Assembly (NCBI GenBank): GCA_046594915.1
Contig: JBKJRC010000006.1
Location: 186,001-250,000 of the forward strand
Reading direction: 5' to 3'
DNA from: Methylotenera_A sp046594915
GTDB taxonomy: Bacteria; Pseudomonadota; Gammaproteobacteria; Burkholderiales; Methylophilaceae
Length of the DNA: 64,000 nt
Numbering within the stretch: the stretch's first letter is position 1; each line of letters opens with the position of its first letter. Positions 44,287 to 52,832 of this stretch are shown piece by piece. The notes beneath the pieces are model-generated. The model did not search any database and had not been told where the DNA came from. It saw only the letters and a list, made by a program, of their open reading frames with translations. Made by a program: the position numbers and the translations under genes.

Positions 44287-47200
44287 CGTTTCTATTGTAG
44301 TGATACAGCTCGGTTAAGGGCTCGAAATCTTCATTTTTAATCAATGACTTACCTTCTTCTATTTTGGCAAATAGATAGTAAAGGCCAGGAATTAAGATAA
44401 CGCCGAAAACAGTACCGAATAGCATTCCACCTAAAGCCGATGTGCCGATAGTACGGTTGCCAACGGCACCTGCGCCTGTGGCTACCACTAACGGTATTAA
44501 CCCTGCGATAAATGCAAATGAGGTCATCAAAATGGGACGGAACCGTGCTTTCGCACCTTCTATGGCAGCATCCGCTACAGACATTCCCTGCTCATGTTTT
44601 TGTACGGCAAATTCCACAATTAACACTGCATTCTTACCCAGTAGGCCAACCAGCATGACAAGCCCTAATTGCGCATAAATATCATTGGCGAGACCTAAAG
44701 TTTTGAGCAATAGGAATGTGCCGAATACACCGGCTGGCAAGGAAAGGATAACAGCTAAAGGTAACAGAAAGCTTTCGTATTGCGCGGCTAATACCATGTA
44801 GACGAACACAAGTACCACTGCAAAAATAATCACCGCTTCATTTCCTCTTTTCGCCTCGTCAAAAGAAAGGCCCTCCCATCCAATGTCATAGCCATGTGGC
44901 AATGTTGCAGTGGCTACTTGTTGCACCGCTTTAATTGCATCATCGGTGGTGTATCCTTTTGCAGGTGCGGCGCGGATAGTAGCTGAGTTATACAGGTTGT
45001 AGCGAGTGATTTCATTGGGCCCCTGCTTCTTACTCATTTTCATAAAAGACGAATAAGGCACCATTTCGCCATCTTCATTTTTGACGTAGTAGTTCAAGAT
45101 ATCACTTGGATATCGACGGAACTCTGGGCTGGATTGCACATACACCTTAAAAAAATTATTGAAGCGAATAAAGCCTTGCTCATAGGTACTACCAACCAGA
45201 ATGTTCAGATTGTCCATGGCTTTACCGATGGACACGCCTTTTTGCATGGCAGATTTATTGTCTATTTCCAGTTCGTATTGCGGATAATTAGCCGCATAGA
45301 AAGTAAACAAACCACTTAACTCTTTTCGTTTGCCTAAAGCGGCCATAAACGCCTGATTAATCTTATCAAACTCGTGATAATCAGTGCTATCGGTTTTGTT
45401 TAGCAAACGCAAGGCTAAGCCAGATGCTGCACCGTAACCAGGCACGGGCGGCGGTTCAAAAAATTCGACAATGGCGCCGAAGTTCTTGGTTTTTTGTTCC
45501 AGTTCTTCAATAATTTCGTGCACAGATTTATCGCGCTCTGACCAGTCTTTCAGGTTGATCAGGCAGGTACCCGCGTTAGAGCCTCGACCTTCGGTAAGAA
45601 TCTCATAGCCAGCCAATGAAGAAACAGAAGCAATCCCTTCAATTCCTTGTGCTTCTTTTTGCAGTTCACGCGCTACTTTATTGGTTGCTTCCAGCGTGCT
45701 GCCAGGTGGTGTTTGTATGATGGCATAAATCTGACCCTGGTCTTCGCCTGGAATAAAGCCTGCAGGTAACGTTTTGTTAATAAAGAAAGTACCGAAAGAA
45801 AATGCAAGCAGCGCTATGATTGTAACGATTCGCAATGTCACAATTTTGCTTAATACATTGGTATATTTTCCCGTGAGTTTTTCAAACCAATGGTTAAAAA
45901 TATCAATAAAATAACTAATAGGCGTTTTTCTTTTCGGTTGTCCATGGTTATTTTTTAGCAACATGGCACAAAGTACAGGCGTCAGTGATAGCGCCACAAT
46001 GCCAGAAATGACTATGGATGAGGCCATGGTGATAGAAAACTGTCGGTAGAAAACGCCGACTGGACCAGTCATAAAAGCAACAGGAATAAATACCGCTGTC
46101 ATCACCAAGGTAATGGCGACAATGGCGCCACCAATTTCACCTAGTACTTGTTGCGTGGCTTTGTACGGACTTAACTGCTCATTTTCCTCTAATTTTGCAT
46201 GTACGGCCTCCACCACCACAATTGCGTTATCGACCACAATACCAATTGCCAAAACCAGGGCGAAAAGGGTAATAAGATTAATTGTGATGCCAAATACCTG
46301 CATAAAAGCAAACGTGCCGATAAGGGAAACGGGTACGGCTAATATCGGAATCAGCGTAGAGCGCCAATCACCAAGGAAAATAAATACCACTAATGCGACC
46401 AGTACAAAAGCTTCAATTAAGGTGTGCAAGACTTTTTCGATAGAAGCATCAAGAAACTTAGAAACATCGTAGTCAATTTCATATTCCATGCCAGTCGGAA
46501 AAGATTTTTCCAACTCTTTTATTTTTTCTTTAACCTGATCGATCACTTCGCTGGCGTTGCTGCCATAGTTTTGTTTCAAAATAATCGCAGAAGAAGGGTA
46601 GCCGTCTTTATTTGAGTAAATATCAAAAAATTCACTTCCTAGCTCTACTTTGGCAATGTCTTTCAGCTTTAATATTTCACCGTCTGAATCAGCGCGAATG
46701 ATGATATCGCCGTATTGTTCTGGCTTGTTGTATCTGCCTTGGTACACCAGCACGTATTCTTTGGATTGGGCTGCGATGCCAGAGCTCTGCCCAAGCCTGC
46801 CTGGGCGACCAATAATACTTTGTTCGCCAATCGCTTTCATCACTTCATCGATAGAGACTTTATAAGCGCGCATTCTGTCTGGGTTTAACCAAATACGCAT
46901 GGCATATTGGCGACTACCAAGAATTTTTGCGCTGGCAATACCGTTAATACGCTGTATCTCAGGTATCACATTTACATTGGCATAGTTGTATAAAAATTTC
47001 TCATCGGCATTTTTATCTTTGCTAAATAAGTTGATGTACATCAGCATGCTAGGTTGTACGCGTTCTACCACCACGCCTTCTAGCTGCACCAATGCTGGCA
47101 GTCGGCTCATCACTTGATCCAAGCGAGTTTTAACATTGATCATGGCTTGATTCGGATCTGTGCCTAGCCCAAAGATAACTTGAATGGTTGCTTCGCCTGC

Positions 47201-47452
47201 ACTGGTGGCATCTGAAACAATATATTTCATGCCTGGCACACCATTAATTGCACGCTCAATGGTAATGAGAGACGATTGAACCAGCACATCTGCACTGGCA
47301 CCGGGATAGGCTAAAGACACAATGACGCGCGGGGGTGCAATATCTGGAAACTGCGAAGTTGGCAGCGTTCTGAGGGATAAAAATCCTAAAAATACGATAA
47401 TCAGCGATAAGACAATCGCCATGACAGGTCTTTTGATGAAAATATTAAACAT
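44270..47452 (-). CDS. RND efflux pump, HAE1-type inner membrane permease
   Basis: A 1060-residue proton-driven drug exporter with 12 membrane segments and two large periplasmic loops. Helix 4 carries the proton-relay pair in ALVLAIGIVVDNAIVVVEAV, and SLAYPGASADVLVQSSLITIERAINGV and GEDQGQIYAIIQTPPGSTLEATN are family blocks. The middle part (for example IGRPGRLGQSSGIAAQSKEYVL and DIYSNKDGYPSSAIILKQNYGSNAS) is unusually close to what I recall from Bacteroidota pumps. It forms a three-gene operon with the adaptor and outer membrane genes. Substrate not predictable. Confidence 0.95.
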   Translation of the reverse strand: MFNIFIKRPVMAIVLSLIIVFLGFLSLRTLPTSQFPDIAPPRVIVSLAYPGASADVLVQSSLITIERAINGVPGMKYIVSDATSAGEATIQVIFGLGTDPNQAMINVKTRLDQVMSRLPALVQLEGVVVERVQPSMLMYINLFSKDKNADEKFLYNYANVNVIPEIQRINGIASAKILGSRQYAMRIWLNPDRMRAYKVSIDEVMKAIGEQSIIGRPGRLGQSSGIAAQSKEYVLVYQGRYNKPEQYGDIIIRADSDGEILKLKDIAKVELGSEFFDIYSNKDGYPSSAIILKQNYGSNASEVIDQVKEKIKELEKSFPTGMEYEIDYDVSKFLDASIEKVLHTLIEAFVLVALVVFIFLGDWRSTLIPILAVPVSLIGTFAFMQVFGITINLITLFALVLAIGIVVDNAIVVVEAVHAKLEENEQLSPYKATQQVLGEIGGAIVAITLVMTAVFIPVAFMTGPVGVFYRQFSITMASSIVISGIVALSLTPVLCAMLLKNNHGQPKRKTPISYFIDIFNHWFEKLTGKYTNVLSKIVTLRIVTIIALLAFSFGTFFINKTLPAGFIPGEDQGQIYAIIQTPPGSTLEATNKVARELQKEAQGIEGIASVSSLAGYEILTEGRGSNAGTCLINLKDWSERDKSVHEIIEELEQKTKNFGAIVEFFEPPPVPGYGAASGLALRLLNKTDSTDYHEFDKINQAFMAALGKRKELSGLFTFYAANYPQYELEIDNKSAMQKGVSIGKAMDNLNILVGSTYEQGFIRFNNFFKVYVQSSPEFRRYPSDILNYYVKNEDGEMVPYSSFMKMSKKQGPNEITRYNLYNSATIRAAPAKGYTTDDAIKAVQQVATATLPHGYDIGWEGLSFDEAKRGNEAVIIFAVVLVFVYMVLAAQYESFLLPLAVILSLPAGVFGTFLLLKTLGLANDIYAQLGLVMLVGLLGKNAVLIVEFAVQKHEQGMSVADAAIEGAKARFRPILMTSFAFIAGLIPLVVATGAGAVGNRTIGTSALGGMLFGTVFGVILIPGLYYLFAKIEEGKSLIKNEDFEPLTELYHYNRNDDNND

Positions 47453-47470
47453 GATTAGTCTCTTCTTTCA

Positions 47471-48553
47471 CTATTCTGCGTAAAGTTCTAATTGTGAAAG
47501 TACTTTTTCAGGCGACTTAAAATCAACATTAATTATTTGACCGTTATGTACCTTGCGTAAGCCTTCTATCAGGATCTTATCGTCGACTTTCAAGCCATTT
47601 TTTACGATAAAAACATGCGGTAACTCAGCAGCCACGGTGATAAGCCTTTGCTCCAACTTATTCTGTTTGTTCACCACATACACATAGATCTTATCGAGTA
47701 TTTCAAAGGTTGCTTTCTGTGGAATAATTAGGGCGTTTTTGTAAGGGATGTCGATTAAAATGTTGCCCGTTTCGCCATGCCTGAGGATTTGCTGCGGATT
47801 TGGAAAGACAGCCCTAAATTCGATATTGCCCGTTTTATTATCAAAATCGGCTTCAATGGTTTCAATCTTGCCAGCCTGCTTAAAGATTTCCCCATTGGCC
47901 ATTTTTAGCTTTACCTTAACTGGAGACTGATCAATTTTATTGGTTTTGTAATCCAGGTATTCCGCTTCAGGCACATTAAAATACACCCACATTTTGCTGA
48001 TATCAGATAGCGTGGTTAACAAATCGCCTTCAGCAACCAAGCTACCGTTTCTCGCATTTAAATGGTCCATAATGCCGCTAAATGGCGCATTAATATTAGT
48101 AAAGTTTAAATGGGTCTGCGCGAGTTTTACTTCGGTATTGGCTTTATCTAATTTTGCTTTTGCCAGCGATAACTCATTAGGTGAGACTATTTTTTGGTCG
48201 GTTAGCGCTTTGGTATTTTGATATTCAATGCGCACCATTTCGGCTTCTGCTACGGATTTTTGCAAATCGACCTCATAAATATTGGGCATAATTTTGAACA
48301 TGCGCTGACCTTTGGTCACCATTTGCCCCTCATCCACAAAAATATCCTGCAAATAACCACGTTCCAAAGCTCTTAATTCGATGTGCTTAAAGGCATGAAT
48401 CTGACTGACGTATTCTTTGGTAATTGAAGTGTCTTTACGCAGCGGGTTCGTTACCTCAAGCTTAGAAACTTCTTCTTTAGGTTCTTCTGAATGATGGCAG
48501 CCACTAAGCAGCAGCATTAACATGCTTAAACTTACAAATAATTTATTGATCAT
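47471..48553 (-). CDS. RND efflux periplasmic adaptor lipoprotein
   Basis: A 360-residue membrane fusion protein. The signal peptide ends in LLLSGC (lipobox Cys 19). The family order is seen: N-terminal KEYVSQIHAFKHIELRALERGYLQDIFVDEGQMVTKGQ half lipoyl motif, coiled-coil hairpin, second half HLNFTNINAPFSGIMDHLNARNGSLV, then beta-barrel. The signatures resemble Bacteroidota adaptors. It starts the efflux operon, 18 bp before the pump gene. Confidence 0.93.
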   Translation of the reverse strand: MINKLFVSLSMLMLLLSGCHHSEEPKEEVSKLEVTNPLRKDTSITKEYVSQIHAFKHIELRALERGYLQDIFVDEGQMVTKGQRMFKIMPNIYEVDLQKSVAEAEMVRIEYQNTKALTDQKIVSPNELSLAKAKLDKANTEVKLAQTHLNFTNINAPFSGIMDHLNARNGSLVAEGDLLTTLSDISKMWVYFNVPEAEYLDYKTNKIDQSPVKVKLKMANGEIFKQAGKIETIEADFDNKTGNIEFRAVFPNPQQILRHGETGNILIDIPYKNALIIPQKATFEILDKIYVYVVNKQNKLEQRLITVAAELPHVFIVKNGLKVDDKILIEGLRKVHNGQIINVDFKSPEKVLSQLELYAE

Positions 48554-48921
48554 ATTTATTTCTATTTTTAAAAAAACATAAAGAAAGTGGAAGCTTGATT
48601 ATTTCGCTTCATGATTTCTAGCCAAGTCTAAATCGTTGCATAACATCCAATTAAACCGATGTACGCGTGCGATGAACTGGATAAGAGCTGCGATTACGCT
48701 AAAATTTCGGTGAATAAAAAAAAGATGCTTTTGGACTGTGTGCAACTTTAATTTGCTCTAAACAAACTTTCGCGTGCATGAAATGTGCCGCTAACTACTG
48801 CATACATGCAGCATTTACAGCAGAAATATTCACGGAAATGATTGGTGGTATTGCGAGAAAAAAGCTTATTAAGGCAAATTAAAGCAGCGTACCAAATCTA
48901 AGCAAACATCGTTTTCACCGA
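48554..48921. other. Intergenic region upstream of the RND operon
   Basis: 368 bp with no credible gene. It holds an inverted repeat CTGCAT-AC-ATGCAG at 48798-48811 that could be an operator, and AT-rich stretches next to the adaptor gene start. No regulator gene is adjacent to the RND operon. Confidence 0.4.
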
Positions 48922-49287
48922 TTAATGCAGTGGGGGCGAGCGGGGGCGTATGTGGTAAAGAAAGGTAAGGCGAGGGGTGAATTTGTTACAGAGCAGAACC
49001 GAAGTTAACCCTATGTTGACACAAAAAAACAAAAAGCTTGCGGCTAAGAAATCTGTAGAAGAGTCGTATTGTGGCGGTGGCTCGGCGTCATGTAAAAACT
49101 CTTGTACTTCAGCAACACGCACCCGAGCGCTATCGTCGCTGTAAGAATAGCTGTCCGACAATTGAGCCAAAAACGCAAACCCAATCACGGCAACCAGCAT
49201 TGTTAAAAATAACATTCTGATTTGAGATGCAGCCGGAATTGATTTGTATTTCATCAGGGCTATTTTAGGTTTATTTTTAAATGTCAT
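48922..49287 (-). CDS. Small membrane protein of unknown function
   Basis: A 121-residue ORF with two hydrophobic segments (about residues 24-43: IRMLFLTMLVAVIGFAFLAQ; and 82-100: FLAASFLFFCVNIGLTSVLL), separated by an acidic stretch. It does not overlap another gene and has a plausible membrane protein composition. I recognise no family. Position between the RND operon and the M48 gene on the same strand gives no functional clue. A chance ORF cannot be ruled out. Confidence 0.45.
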   Translation of the reverse strand: MTFKNKPKIALMKYKSIPAASQIRMLFLTMLVAVIGFAFLAQLSDSYSYSDDSARVRVAEVQEFLHDAEPPPQYDSSTDFLAASFLFFCVNIGLTSVLLCNKFTPRLTFLYHIRPRSPPLH

Positions 49288-49524
49288 TAAATATCAGTTT
49301 TTCAATGCTATTTGCGGGTTAACTTCGCAAGCTATTGATAACAGCGGGCGATTGTATTTGAAATAAATTGTTTTTACAACGAATCTATTTAATAACAATA
49401 AAAAAATCCAGACTATCCACAATTTGCATTAGTTCGCTCAACGCCTAAAAAATATGCTCTGTTGTGCTTGTAGATGGTTTTTAAATGAATGAGGTTGCAC
49501 TTGATTTTAATTGACGCTATTGCT

Positions 49525-50490
49525 TTAAGGCGCGAGTTTATAGAGTCGATTTTCCAGCGTTTTACCTGCTTTTAATTGATCTAGCTGGGTGCCAGCGCTG
49601 TCGCCTAATCGCGTTAAACGCTCATCGGGATGCGGATGTGTTTTAAATAATAAAGCAACACTGTTGTCGGTTTTATTGGTTTGCCCAATCGTTTGCAATA
49701 CTTCTGCCAAGCCAAAGGCATCGTAACCCGCGCGGGCCGCTAATATCATGCCAATTCTATCTGCTTCATATTCTGCATTTTTATCCAGGCTACGCGCGCT
49801 GATCTCTGCACCATTGCTAATCGCTTTCTGTGCGATTTTGTTATCTTTACCAAATTTCTCAGTTACGAATCCCGCACCGATATTTAATAACTGCTGTTTT
49901 TGCAGCACTTTTAATTGATGTTTTTTAACAACGTGTGCAATTTCATGTCCTAAAACACCAGCAAGTTGCGCTTCGTTATTGAGTTTTTGATACAAACCTT
50001 TGGTGATAAGCACATAACCGCCCGGCGCGGCAAACGCATTTAAATCATCGCTTTCAATCACGCCAAATTTCCAGGGCAAATCGGCACGTTCCGATTGGCT
50101 CGCTACCCAGCGACCAACTTGATTGACATATTTTTGCAAGGCTTCGTCTTTAACCAACGGTGCGGCACCTAGCAAACTACCAGTGATTTCGCGACCTAAT
50201 GCAATTTCTTCCTGCTTGCTGGGGTTTTTCCAGTTAAATGCTTTTGCATCAGCTGTGACAGCGGCTGATTCAGTTGCTGTTAACTCTGTCGAGGTACCAT
50301 TTTTTAAAGCATCAATTTCTGTCGATGACGGTTCATTTTTAGTTTCACCACCATTTTTCACTTCCTCAATCTTTTGTTTGGCAGCTTCTTCCAGCGCTTT
50401 GCCAAAATCAAATGCTTGCGCGTGTGCTGAATATAACCCAGCGGTGAGCAACAGCGTGCTTAACAATTTGTTATTGGTTATTGTCAGCAT
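49525..50490 (-). CDS. M48 family metalloprotease
   Basis: A 321-residue secreted or periplasmic Zn-protease of the LoiP/YcaL type. A signal peptide (about residues 1-26, ending AHAQA) is followed by the catalytic HEIAHVVKKHQ motif and the third ligand region EYEADRIGMILAARAGYD. The family handles outer-membrane protein quality control. It shares a TAATG junction with the SH3-domain gene and is third in the CHASE2-SH3-M48 operon. Confidence 0.93.
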   Translation of the reverse strand: MLTITNNKLLSTLLLTAGLYSAHAQAFDFGKALEEAAKQKIEEVKNGGETKNEPSSTEIDALKNGTSTELTATESAAVTADAKAFNWKNPSKQEEIALGREITGSLLGAAPLVKDEALQKYVNQVGRWVASQSERADLPWKFGVIESDDLNAFAAPGGYVLITKGLYQKLNNEAQLAGVLGHEIAHVVKKHQLKVLQKQQLLNIGAGFVTEKFGKDNKIAQKAISNGAEISARSLDKNAEYEADRIGMILAARAGYDAFGLAEVLQTIGQTNKTDNSVALLFKTHPHPDERLTRLGDSAGTQLDQLKAGKTLENRLYKLAP

Positions 50491-50984
50491 TATTGTGCTC
50501 CTTTTAAATAGGCAATCGGTGCGGCAGTTAACCCGCCAGAACGGGCAAATTGTTTCGCATCACTCACGCTTACAGCGTAACTTTCCAGTTTTTTGATTTC
50601 AGATTCATTAAATTTGGCTGCTTTGAGTTCTTCAGCACTTAACCCGCGAATGCCAGTCGTAGAAACGACCGTTCCAGTACCAGCGCGGCCACTGGCGACG
50701 CTTGCAAGTGCACCAACTTGATTGGACTTACTGATGCCGCCGCGTTTAACCGATAGTAATCGCACCCAGCCAGTGCTTTTTTTGGATTTAATCTGTAACC
50801 AAGCGCCTTTTTTCTTCAAAATATCCACCGCGTCATTTTTGGCTAAATTGCCTACCGATTTAGCGTCTGCATATGGCTCGGCACGTAAAATATCTGCTTT
50901 AAGCGCTGTGCCGGCATCATTTGCCAACGCTAAGCTTGGGCAAATGATGCCAATGAATAAAAGTAAGTTAACGAGTTTTTTCAT
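50490..50984 (-). CDS. Secreted bacterial SH3-domain protein
   Basis: A 164-residue exported protein. The signal peptide ends near ALA (residues 18-20) and residues 28-80 form an SH3b domain (LKADILRAEPYADAKSVGNLAK, then WLQIKSKKSTGWVRLLSV). SH3b domains bind cell-wall peptides. The C-terminal half contains a GIRGLSAEELKAAKFNESE helix. It is the middle gene between CHASE2 and M48; the upstream spacer is a five-unit 16-bp repeat. Confidence 0.85.
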   Translation of the reverse strand: MKKLVNLLLFIGIICPSLALANDAGTALKADILRAEPYADAKSVGNLAKNDAVDILKKKGAWLQIKSKKSTGWVRLLSVKRGGISKSNQVGALASVASGRAGTGTVVSTTGIRGLSAEELKAAKFNESEIKKLESYAVSVSDAKQFARSGGLTAAPIAYLKGAQ

Positions 50985-50986
50985 GT

Positions 50987-51066
50987 TAAATCCTTGATTT
51001 TCTAAATCCTTGGTTTTCTAAATCCTTGGTTTTCTAAATTATTAGTTTTTTAAATTATTGGTTTAA
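50987..51066 (-). repeat. Five 16-bp tandem units overlapping the CHASE2 gene end
   Basis: Units begin at 50987, 51003, 51019, 51035 and 51051 with strict 16-bp period. Units 2 and 3 are identical (taaatccttggttttc). The last covers the CHASE2 stop codon (51055-51057) and its final codons. The array ends 2 bp before the SH3 gene ATG at 50984. Confidence 0.93.
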
Positions 51067-52782
51067 TACATTATTGCCTATGACTGGTTTACTGCATTCT
51101 AATTGAATAATTGCCTGCGCAAATAAAGCGCGCCACTGCGAAGCCAAACTACTTGCCTGCTGATTCACTAGTTTTGCTTCGTGCAAGATATAACGCGTTT
51201 CAGTGCTGTTTGGAAGACCGATTTTTTTGATGATTTGCGGTAATTGTGCGCTGATATGTTGCGCATCTTGTTTTGCGCTGGCGGCATATTCGGGCTGATC
51301 GTGTGCAAACTGCCAACTGACGATAACCATATCGCCAAACAAACCCCAAATGCCGCTTTGTATGCCGTGCAATGTTTCAATTGTATTGGGTGTTTTGCTG
51401 GTTAATTCAATTTGTCGCTTCAGTTTTTTAAGTAAGGCATCACCCAATATTTCATCGCTTTCTACCAAAATAGGCATAATTAATACGCTGGTTTCAACTG
51501 TATCCGATTGTACGCCAAACGCCAGCCAGCGTTGCAAAGCGCGGTCTGTGGCCAGCGCGTATATTTTGCCGATACCAAACAAGGCAACGGCCCATAAAAT
51601 GGGCGCTGTCAGATCTAAATAGGTGTTGCTGAGATTGATGCCGACATAAGAAAGTACCAGCAGACCGACCTGGCTGCCAGTAAAAACAGAGTTGAATTTA
51701 TCGCGATCGACCTTGATGTAAAACGCCAAAGTGGTGAGCCAGATCAAGAGTAAACTCATCAATATATAAGGTGTTTTACCGCGCCATACTTTTAAATAAT
51801 CACCGTGTTTGGCGTTATCAATTGCGGTAGCTAAAATCTCTACGCCTGGAAACTGTTTGTCCATCGCGGTTGGCTTGATATCAAATAACCCTGGCGCAGT
51901 AGAGCCGATAATGACGATTTTATTGGTGAATTCATTTGCTGGCCGCCTTTTATTTTTGCTGGCCAAATCGGTAAACACATCGCTAAAGCTAACGTAATGG
52001 TAAGTAAAAGGCTTACCACGCCAGTTAATCAGCATGTCTTTAGGTAAATTTTTAGGCGGCAATTTTTCGCTGGTTTGACGATTGACAAATTGCGCTACTA
52101 CCATTGGCAATGAAGGCAGTCGCCAGCCTGCGTCATCATGAAACATGCGGTATTCGCGCACAATACCATCGTAATCGGGGTACACATTATGCGTGCCTAA
52201 TCGACTGGCTTTTAGTGCGCCCTCAAAATACGGCAATATGGCAGCAAAAGTCGCATTTTTATCCGCTTGCGCATGGGAAGTTAGCCCTGGTATTTGCGCA
52301 TATTTAAGTTGGCTTAATGCATCTTGCGAAGCGTCCAGCCGCAAGATAGGAAAAAAAGTATGATCACTGGCTGCGATTACCTCATTAAAATATGCATCAG
52401 AATCCGCGTTATAAATATCTGCGTCAGAAAACACAATATCAAACACAATGGCTTTGGGATTTTGTGTCTGAATGTTCTCTACAAACTCGCCCAGCACCTG
52501 ACGCGGCCAAGGCCAGCGGCCATATTCCTTGGCAAAAGCCGCCAAGCTGGCTTCGTTAATATCCACAATCACAATGTCTTTATCTGCGCTGGGTTTGAAT
52601 ACGCGATTCTTAACCATAAAATCGAACGATTTATTGCGCATATTTTCACCTACATGAAACAAACTCGCATCCAGCAATACCAATAAAGTGAATAAGGTGG
52701 CTAAATAAATATAAAAATTGTTTTTAAGTTTGCGGGTTAAGTTGGCCAGCCATTGGCCTGCAAGCAGTTTGAGTTTAATCAT
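51055..52782 (-). CDS. CHASE2 domain membrane protein
   Basis: A 575-residue sensor-like protein. One N-terminal membrane segment (about 25-42) is followed by an extracytoplasmic CHASE2 domain (DIVIVDINEASLAAFAKEYGRWPWPR, KAIVFDIVFSDAD, NKIVIIGSTAPGLFDIKPTAMD), then three closely spaced membrane helices (about 340-420) and a 150-residue C-terminal part with no recognised cyclase, kinase or GGDEF motif. CHASE2 proteins usually end in such an output domain, so the effector end is unassigned here. It heads the operon with the SH3 and M48 genes. Confidence 0.88.
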   Translation of the reverse strand: MIKLKLLAGQWLANLTRKLKNNFYIYLATLFTLLVLLDASLFHVGENMRNKSFDFMVKNRVFKPSADKDIVIVDINEASLAAFAKEYGRWPWPRQVLGEFVENIQTQNPKAIVFDIVFSDADIYNADSDAYFNEVIAASDHTFFPILRLDASQDALSQLKYAQIPGLTSHAQADKNATFAAILPYFEGALKASRLGTHNVYPDYDGIVREYRMFHDDAGWRLPSLPMVVAQFVNRQTSEKLPPKNLPKDMLINWRGKPFTYHYVSFSDVFTDLASKNKRRPANEFTNKIVIIGSTAPGLFDIKPTAMDKQFPGVEILATAIDNAKHGDYLKVWRGKTPYILMSLLLIWLTTLAFYIKVDRDKFNSVFTGSQVGLLVLSYVGINLSNTYLDLTAPILWAVALFGIGKIYALATDRALQRWLAFGVQSDTVETSVLIMPILVESDEILGDALLKKLKRQIELTSKTPNTIETLHGIQSGIWGLFGDMVIVSWQFAHDQPEYAASAKQDAQHISAQLPQIIKKIGLPNSTETRYILHEAKLVNQQASSLASQWRALFAQAIIQLECSKPVIGNNVLNQ

Positions 52783-52832
52783 ATGATTTTTATTTATAAA
52801 GGTGAAAGCCGCACTGGTTTATAATGTCATGC

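Noticed and set aside
50987..51066. Five regular repeats as a possible CRISPR array
   Set aside because: The 16-bp units follow one another without spacers and no cas genes are present; it is a simple tandem array.
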